Source: Emydura subglobosa | Lineage: Eukaryota; Chordata; Testudines; Chelidae | Length of the DNA stretch: 64,000 nucleotides | Assembly: GCA_007922225.1 (NCBI GenBank) | Contig: ML679969.1 | Coordinates: forward strand, 18,287,999-18,351,998 | Direction of reading: 5' to 3' | The notes under the pieces: generated by a model | What the model was told of the DNA's origin: nothing | Databases searched by the model: none | What the model saw: only the letters and a program-made list of their open reading frames with translations | Shown: positions 56,164 to 64,000 of the stretch, one piece after another | How the letters are laid out: each line of letters opens with the position of its first letter | How positions within the stretch are numbered: the first letter of the stretch is position 1 | Made by a program: the position numbers and the translations under genes

Positions 56164-59100
56164 TGGGCGTTGCGCAGGGCACAGGCAGGGGCAGTGCCTG
56201 CCTCTGGAGAGCTGAGTGCGAATCCCATGGTAGGTGCCCGAAGCGGAAATGAGTTTGAGGTGCTCAACTTGGTTCCCATTTCCCCATCCAAACCACACCC
56301 CTGGCTTTGAAATGAGGATGGTCTGGGCTCAGAAGCATCCCAGGCCAGGGATAGCAGTGGGCTGCGAGTCAGGATTGAAGGGCACCAGCAGAACTGTGCA
56401 GGGAGCCCAGAGCTAGGCTCAGGGGGGACTGCAGGTCAGGGGGCATTTGCAGAGCTGCGTGGGGAGCCCGGCACTGAGGTTCCTGGGCTGGGTCATGGCC
56501 CATGAGAAATCTCCTCTTCTCCCCTGGGAGGGAGGAGCCCTGCCCACAGGGGGATGCACCCATTGCAAAGGAACGGGGGCGTGTGTGCATTGGCTTTTTA
56601 GGGATGGGCGGTTGTGCGTGTGTTGAGAATTTTCTGGTGGCGAGGTAGAGGGCGTCCCGTCCTGTCCCAGTCAGTCCCCTGCCCAGGAATGGGGCACAGG
56701 CCAGTACAGGGGAGCCTGACCCCCACCTGCACTAACAGGGACACCAGTAACTCAGTGGGCAAAGGTCTCTCCCCTGCGGTGTCAGAAACAGCCCTGGGGA
56801 GCCTTGGCCTCTCCTGCCACAGGGCTGATAAAACCTCTCCCTAGCCGATGCGCATCCCTGCAGCTGGCTAGAGCGAGGGATCTGTGAATCTGAGCTTTCC
56901 CCCACCTCCCTTGCCCAGGGTAGGGCTGGCGCTGCAGGGGTGCCCAGCTGGGATTGGGGCTGTGCTGCTTCTGGGCCTGGCTTCTCCTCTAGCCCAGCTT
57001 GGCCCATGGGTTCGTGCCAGGGGCAGAGACCTGTCCAAGAGAGGGCGCTCCCTGGTGGGGCAGGGAGCAGGGTGGGCATGTGGGGCTGATGCTTCATTTG
57101 GGGGCTCTGAGGAAAGCTTGTGCCCCCTGGGTTGGAAGCAGCAGGAAGAGAGGAGGGCAGAGCCCCACCAGCAGCGGGCAGTGCTCATGGGCCCAACGCT
57201 GGGCTCTGGGTCAGGCTGTGTCTGATCCGGGCTCTGTAGCTGCTTGGTTTACGTTGCCTTGAGTGGCCCTAGACCCAGGTGGGTGTGAGGCCAGGACGCT
57301 GCCCCACCTCAGCAGCTCCAGGATCTTCCCTCTCAGAGCAGCCGCGGGGCTCCCCCTGCCAGCCTGCCAGTTCCTCGCCAGGGGGACTGCAGGATGGGGG
57401 CCAGGCTGTCACTCCAAGTGGCGCCCACCTTGGGGCTCGTAACCTCATGTGAGTGACCATCCCCATCACACCTGCCCTGGGCCCCTGGGCAACAACACGC
57501 AGGGTGGGGGGTCAGGGCTGCCACTCAGGCTCCCCCGTCACATGGCCTGGCACAGGGCCATGCTTCCTGGCTCAGGGCTGCACGTCGTGGGGAAAACCTG
57601 AGCCTGGGTCCAAGTTCCCAGGAAGGTTCCTGAACCTGTGCCAGGCTCCCAGGCTGTGCACAGCTGCTGGCTTGGCGCCCTTGCCGTGGTGCCCTGCCTG
57701 GTGCCCTCGGAGAGCAGCCACTGGCTGCCTGTCCCTCCCCAAAGTGCCAGGCGGCTGCTCCCCAGCCTCCAGTGTGAGGGCTCAGGGATGGCACCGCCAC
57801 TCCAGGAAAAGGGTTTCTCTGGGGCACGAGGATCCCCTCATCCAGTGCAGAGCAGAACAGAGTACGAAGCACCCAGGCTCCCTGGATCTGCCCATGTCCG
57901 CGACTAGCCCCCCATTGTGGTAGCAGCTCTCCCCTCAGTGATCCTGTCATGCCCAGCGCCCATCCGTGTGTCTCCCTGGTTGGGGGAGGGCGGGTTTGGC
58001 TAACCCAGCTGCTGCATCCCGCTGGGCCAGCTCTGCTCCAGGGCCCTAGAGAGGCCCCTGATCCGCACAAGACCCATCCCCGGGAGCCTGAGCTAGGGAA
58101 ACCTGCCCCCCTGTGTCCAGGCCAAGGGGCTCTAAGAGTGCCAGGTGACTGCCCTGTCTTTGGGGGCTATAGAGGCATCACAGGGGGATCAACTTCCAGG
58201 CACCAGCCAGCCTCAGGGGGCTGCAGGGGAAGGAACCCCCAGGCACCATTCCTTGGGGGTCAGGCTGCTCCCCCTCTGCAGCCGGCTGACCCCGCCCCAC
58301 CCGCTTTGAAGGCTCCTGCACCCGATGGCCACAGGGAGCTGGGCTCCGTTCCCTAGGAGCTGCCTTGCTCTCTGGCCATGCAGTGGGATGGGGGCTCAGC
58401 CCCATGCTAGGGGCATTGCCATAGAACATGGATCCAGCCCATTTTCTCCCGCAGATACCCCCCTGGCATGGCCAAGACCCCAACTGCTGAATCAGGGGCT
58501 CAATGCCACGCAGCACATGGAAATGGCCAGTCCCTGCCTCTGCACTGCCAGCATCTGGGCACTGAAGGGGCCGGCCAGTGGTTTTGTTTGTCTGCTTGTT
58601 CCTGCTTGCGCACCGTGCTGCCAATGGTACCGTGAGCAATGGAAGGCTGCAGCTGATTCCCATGAGCAAAGCCAAACACCATCTAACCTCCGAGCCCCTC
58701 CCGGAAAGAGAGGCCGGCTGGAGCGCTCTGAGGGGCCCTGCTATTCCTGACGCTCGCACAGACATTTCTTCTGACACGTCTCCGGCAGCAGGGGCGCTCT
58801 TTGACTGGCCCTGCACCGGGAACTTCCAGAGCCCAGTCCTGAGTGTGGGGGATCCCTCGGGCTTCAGAAATCTGGGGCTCCCTGCATGCACCAGTCCCAT
58901 GTTCTGTTAGGGAAAGCATGGCCCATCTCCCTGCATCCCTTTCATTTAGGTGGATCAATCGCTGCCTACTTACAATACGCAGATTAACAAACCCCATCCT
59001 GGGCTAGACCCTGAGACCATCAGTGCAAAAGCACAGGTCTACTGCTGGTGCTAAAGGAGGGAGTCTATTAGCCGATCAAAGTAGTGGGCTTTTATCCTCT

Positions 59101-61190
59101 AACCACTGGGGCAAGAGACACACCAGGCTTACTCGGAGCATCACATGGCCTTGGAAGGATTCGGTACTGATCGGTCAATGTCAGGAATCACCAGTTTCCA
59201 CCTTCCACCCAATCCCAACCACACACGTGTTGCAAAGGCCCTGGCAGCACACAGTGTGTCGCGGTGCTGGGGTGTATAAATCCCACACTGGCAGTGACAG
59301 GGTTAAGGGAGCTGGACAGCCCAGTTAGCCGAGTCTGTGGCACCTGCAGGGGAGACACAATGAAGGCTCAAACCTGGCTGGGGAGAAGCCAGCTAGGAGG
59401 TTTCTGTGAAGGAAGGCCTGAAGGGCAATGGGAGAGAGGCCTAACTGGAAGTTTCCTCTCTCTGGGAAAGGAATCAGGGGGGCCTGCAGGAAGGAGCTTG
59501 TCCCTTGGGCCTGTCCCTGAAGGGAGAGGGCAGCTGGGGAGAAGAGAGCCTCCAGGGAAGACACCCTGAAAGTCAACAGCTTGCGAGGAGCAGGGCCTCC
59601 TGGAAGAATGTGGGGGCAGCACTCTGTGACCCCGTGAGGAAGAATGCAGCAGAGCCCAGGGAAGGGAATTGAACCTAGGAAGAGTTTTTGTTCCTTGGAG
59701 CTGGGCCATTGTTATCCCAGAAGGGCCAGGTGCGTTCAGTATCACCAGCCAGGAGATCACATCACAGACCAGAGACCACTGAAATACAGAGAAGGAGGGT
59801 GAGGCCGAGGGCGTTTATATAAGTTCTTGTCATGAGGAGGTGCTCTGGGATGGTGAGTTTATGACACTCACCATCCTGCCTCTGGTCAGGTCACCTGTGG
59901 GGACTGAACACCAGACCCCTGGATCTCACGTCACAACACGCCACTGCTGGAGCTAAAGAAGCAGCTCTGAAGCCAGCAGCAGACTTGTAAACCTCTGTCC
60001 ATTCTGCAGCCACTAGATGGGGACAAGGAGCCACGTGGGCTAGCACAGGCTAACCTGGGCCCCGGTGCTGCTGTCGATCAGTTTGTAGGGCAGGAACAAC
60101 ACTAACGGTGAGGCTCAGGCATCAGGGGCTTGTTTCTGCATCTCAGCATCTTCCAGCCAGGAACCAACAGTGAGGGATTCCCACCCGGGCTGCACGCGGC
60201 ATTTCTGGGGTGCCCAGCTTTCGAGTTCTAGCGGAAAGGCATCTGTTTGGGAGGGACTATGCTGAGCCCAGGGGCTGAGGGGGGAGGTGTTTGTTTTGTT
60301 TCAATTTCCAGCAAGTGCAAAAATTGAATTGGGTAGAAAGTCAGGAGCAAACTCACCTGGATTTTTATGAGTTCCTTCTCTAGCACTGGCCGCGCTGAGG
60401 GCCAGGGGAGGGTTGTACCGGGCTCTGAGCGCCTTGGAAGAATGCAGCCTTCAAACAGAAGACTCAGATAAGATCAGATTCGCCTCTTTGTTGTAGACGC
60501 CAGGCCCGTGTGCCTTACGTTCCACCAAAATCAATGCCACAGCCCCAAAGGGCACGCACACCTCTGCACACGCCTGGCACGCACACGACTGCACGTGTAA
60601 GCGTGACTTCGATTTGCACAGACAGGCACCCATCTGGCAGCGCCCTGGTTTACGCACCTGGCGGGTGAGTGACTGGGAGTGCAGCTTCCAGCTGAACAAT
60701 GAGGCCCAGTTCTGCCCCTGCCTTGCAAACATTCGCCCTGGGGAGTGTTTGTACAGTCAGGGCTGTGTGTGTTCTTTCCCCTTGCTGCTGCCTGCCTGCC
60801 CGCTCCTCCACCCCAGGCCAGCCCTGGAAAATCCTGCTTAGACAGGAAAGAGCAGATAAGGCAGAGAGAAAACAAGGGGCCAGTTCTGACCCCAGGAAAC
60901 ACCCTCCTAGACTCAGGCAAAGCATTCCGCTCCTGTGAACCTTCCCAGCCATCCCAGGCTGGCCCCGATGGGCCTGGAGTCTCTCAGCTGCTGTAAGGAG
61001 CTGACTGCAGCCTCCATGGCCTCAGCCATGAGATGGGGGCTAGCAGACGCCTCTCTATCCCCATCACTGCCAGAGTGCTTGACCCGAGCGGGGCTTCTGG
61101 CTGCACCAGCAGGCAGGGAGCTGGAGGAAGCAGGATGCTGTTGGATGTGCCTCTCAGGGGTCTGGGGGGCTGAGATGGTCACTGGTGCTG
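56164..61190. other. GC-rich intergenic DNA, no gene recognised
   Basis: Overlapping open frames on both strands without family signatures. I saw no exon homology, RNA gene or classified repeat. Confidence 0.4.
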
Positions 61191-61288
61191 TAAGGTCCGT
61201 CTGCTGCCGATCTCCTGCGCTGCCCCTCTCTGCACCTTCCACCCCGGGAGGGTCAGCGCAGGAGATTGGCAGCAGACAGACCCCTTAA
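61191..61288. repeat. approximately 98-nt hairpin (near-perfect inverted repeat)
   Basis: The arm at 61195-61222 is complementary to 61254-61282 with one mismatch and one G-T pair over 28 bp, and the loop is 31 nt. The stem extends outward by TAAGG/CCTTA with a 2-nt bulge. It could be a small foldback repeat or a precursor-type RNA hairpin; nothing in the sequence decides which. Confidence 0.8.
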
Positions 61289-62924
61289 CTAGCCTGAGCT
61301 GGATTGGAGCTGAGCACCTGCCCCCACACTGACATCAGGATGAGACCACTGCTGTCATGCTAACCAGGCCATTCCCACTGCTTCCATGTGCTCTCCCCAT
61401 GTGTCTGTCTGTATCACCTGTCATCTCCTCCTACACTTTGTGAGTCCTTCGGGGTGGGGCCCATCTCTGCGGTCTGTCTGTACAGCGCATCCTGGTCCCG
61501 GGCGCTACGGTAACACAGATAATAGGTCCTAATAATGGCATGCCACATGTGTACCGGAGGGGGCACTACAGATGGGCCCAAAGTGCCAATTCAGATCCTG
61601 ACCTCGACTCTCCCAGACTCGGGGTGCTAGGATCAGGGCTTTGGTCCTTCCTGTCAGGGACCCGTCTTCACTAGGCAGAAAAGTGTGTTCCGAACCCAAG
61701 GTAACTTACCAGAGGGAAGATCCGCGTGACACCCCGGCAGCGTGTGGCTTTCCCATGTGGCAACAGGATGAGAGAAGAGCTGAGGAGGAGCATGGGGCTC
61801 ATCTCACCCTGCGAAAGTACCCAGCTGCCTTGGCTTCCCCAGCTCTCCTGCCAGTTCAACTCCACGTGTCGGCTCACAGGTGGGCAGGGAGAATGCGAGC
61901 CGGGCAGGAAACGGCTTTCCCGACCTGCGAACCTTTTCAGTGTTTCAAAGCTGCGTCGGGACGAGCCCAAGACCTCTCTATGCTGAGTGTGCTCCCCCAG
62001 ACCAGCCTGTGCGCCCAGGGTTTGGGTGCTCATGTGGAATGTAGGAAACCCAGGTTCCAGGCCCTGCTCTGCCTAGTTCATGGGAACTCAAACCTGGGCC
62101 TTGTACACCCCAGCAGAGTGCCCTGGCCGGGGCCCCTCGCTCTCTGGTTTTCATCAGAAATCCTGTCCAGGAACTGAGAAACCTTTGCCACAAATCAGTG
62201 TTTTCCTTCACAACAAAAAAAAGGAGTGTTGAACAGTTCCCAGCATGCTCTGAGAGGATGCACGTTGGCAAACGGGAGGTGGGAACATGCTGTTATCTCC
62301 TTATGAGCACGAAGCCCAGCTAGCTTGGTCCCTGCCGGGGGTGGGGGGCAAAGTTCACAGCCAGCACCGCAGGCAGGGGTGTGGTTCCTCTCACCGCTCA
62401 GCCATTCACTACTGTGGGCCCCCAGCCAGGCAAACCCAGAGGTCACAGCTCAGCCGCTACATTCAGCTCTCTCCCCTCCCTACAGCCGCAGCCCAGCTTT
62501 TGCCAACCGACCAAGAGAAGCAATGGCAACTTACCAGGATCACGTGGCTGACGTACATGAAATGGAAACAATTGCACCTGCCCTCATGGGACTGCGCGCG
62601 TGGGGCCTGCAGGAATGCGGTTCTGCAGCCTGCACTGCTCCGGGCACAGTGCAGTACAGGGGCCTTGTGTGATGGAACGATAAGTGCATTACACAGTTCA
62701 GCCACTAAGGGGCACTGTGCAAAAATACCTTATTTCAAAGAACCTCCTCCAGACCTGGCAGAGCATTAAAGTATCCAGTGATGAACACAGCTGGGATATG
62801 AGCAAGCTCCCTGCCCAGCCCATACCTAATATGGAAATATATGACCTGGGGTCAGCAATAACCAAGAACAGAAACACCAGGAACGGCAACAAAGGTTGCA
62901 GAATCTCATCAACACGCCACTCCT
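61289..62924. other. intergenic stretch, no gene recognised
   Basis: No supported features are seen. The last part (about 62700-62924) may already be degraded LINE sequence. Confidence 0.35.
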
Positions 62925-64000
62925 CAATGCCCCAAAGAGAACCTAAACAGAAATTAAAAGGTCCAGTCCCAAAAGTGAAATGCCTGCAAGCTCTATGGAA
63001 ACTCTGAAAAAACACAATAATAGAGGTTCAAATTAAATGTATCCCCCAAATCAAAAACCATAGTAAGAAAAGAGCCACCACGGCTAAACAACAAAGTAAA
63101 AGAAGCATTAGAGGCAAAAAGGCATCCTTTAAAACCTGGAAGTTAAATCCTACTGAGGAAATAGAAAGGCACATAAATTCTGGCAAGTCAAGTGTAAAAG
63201 TATAGTTAGGCAGGTCAAAAAAGAATTTGAAGCGCAACTAGCCAAAGACTCAAAAACTAACTGCAAAAAAAGTTTTAAGTACATCAGAAGCAGGAAGCCA
63301 GCTAAACAACTAGTGGAGTCCCTGGATGATTGAGATGCTAAAGGGGCACTCAACGAAGACACAGCCATTGCAGAAAAATTAAATGAATTCTGTGCAGTCA
63401 CTGCCCACTCTTCCCGCCTTTGCTCAGCCTCTCCTGCAAAGCAAAGCAGGGCTAGGGAAGAACAGCCTGCGGCCTGGGACTCGGGGTGGTTGGGGCCCGC
63501 TCTCAGGTCACCTGGCACTCCAGGGCTGGGACGGGCCGGCAGCTCAGGCTGGCTAGGGCAGGGCTCCTCCAGCTGTGGTAGGGGGCTCAGGACTCCAGTA
63601 AGGGAGGAGGCAGAAGCGGTGGGGCCTTAGGCAGAAGGGGTGGGGGCATGGGCTCCAAATGGGATGTTCACGCACCACCCATGGTGAATCACGGGGTCCC
63701 CCATGGGTATGCAGTTGGACCAGCGCTTTAAATATATTCATCAATGAGCTGGGAAAAGGGGTGAACAGGGAGGGGGCAAAATTTGCAGGTGATACAAAAT
63801 TACTCAAGATAGTTCAGTCCAAAGCAGACTGGGAAGAGTTACAAAGGGATCTCACAAAACTGGGTGACTGGGTAACAAAATGACAGATGAAATTCAATGT
63901 AGATAAATGCAAAGTAATGCACATTGGAAACATAATCCCAACTAGACATACGAAATGATGGGGTCTAAATTAGCTGTTACCACTCGAGCAAGAGATCTTG
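62925..64000 (+). mobile_element. L3-like CR1-clade LINE, internally disrupted, runs off the window
   Basis: Closely related to the element at 17490-22200: VPKVKCLQAL, KKASFKTWKLNPTEE, QVKKEFEAQLAKDSKTN, AEKLNEFCA. Homology stops near 63400, unrelated GC-rich sequence occupies about 63400-63664, and the LINE resumes with IFINELGKGVNREGAKFAGD and KADWEELQRDLTKLGDWVTK up to the end of the window. The RT segment between is missing. Several stops make it inactive. Confidence 0.82.

Noticed and set aside
58178..58900. 240-codon minus-strand frame
   Set aside because: Mixed low-complexity Ser/Gly/Pro sequence without a recognisable motif; antisense frames of similar length overlap it.
49381..62924. 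A third elastase copy or other pancreatic gene in the right part
   Set aside because: Looked for GDSGGP, AAHC, NDIAL and SWPWQ coding blocks on both strands and found none outside the two genes.

Overview
The window is vertebrate nuclear DNA, most likely from a turtle or another non-avian reptile. The evidence is spliced, intron-rich genes, abundant CR1-clade LINEs at very different stages of decay (some with an ORF1 carrying an SGNH/GDSL-esterase domain), hAT remnants, foldback DNA elements and LTRs. Nothing bacterial, phage or CRISPR-like is present. The turtle assignment is inferred from repeat style, not from a database search.

The only host genes I can support are two tandem, same-strand (minus) pancreatic elastase genes of the CELA3 (elastase 3 / proproteinase E) type. 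Copy A spans 25142-34199 and copy B spans 42152-47798. I reconstructed all eight coding exons of each. Every junction follows GT/AG rules, the phases match exon by exon, and the predicted preproenzymes are 271 aa (A) and 269 aa (B). Both have a signal peptide, a trypsin-type activation site (R|VVNGED), the His/Asp/Ser triad, a short TATA-driven 5' end and an AATAAA signal. They look functional and should encode secreted zymogens of the exocrine pancreas.

Left part (1-23050). A broken hAT transposase (ZBED/FAM200-like) lies at 1-1574. It is followed by a GC-rich imperfect repeat and a candidate LTR. A remarkable CR1 complex occupies 4218-11245: one old CR1 is cut into three pieces by two young CR1 copies in opposite orientation, and the middle piece lies inverted. 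A mostly non-coding stretch (11.3-16 kb) carries a perfect 169-bp direct repeat 1053 bp apart and a palindromic repeat. At 16070-23052 an L3-like CR1-clade LINE is split by a second CR1 with a 6-bp target-site duplication.

Middle (23-48 kb). Here lie the two elastase genes. Introns hold a hAT-type MITE, microsatellites, a 115-bp tandem repeat and CORE-SINE-like pieces. The 8-kb intergenic gap holds a candidate LTR and a foldback DNA transposon split by a 1055-bp solo-LTR-like insertion with a 4-bp duplication.

Right part (48-64 kb). This is GC-rich, gene-poor sequence. Open frames are frequent on both strands because of base composition, but I recognise no gene. It contains a candidate LTR (about 55.2-56.2 kb), a strong approximately 98-nt hairpin at 61.2 kb, and another L3-like LINE running off the right edge. 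I see no undescribed multi-gene system. The most interesting items are the elastase pair, with an ancestral-looking disulfide, and the CR1 inversion.
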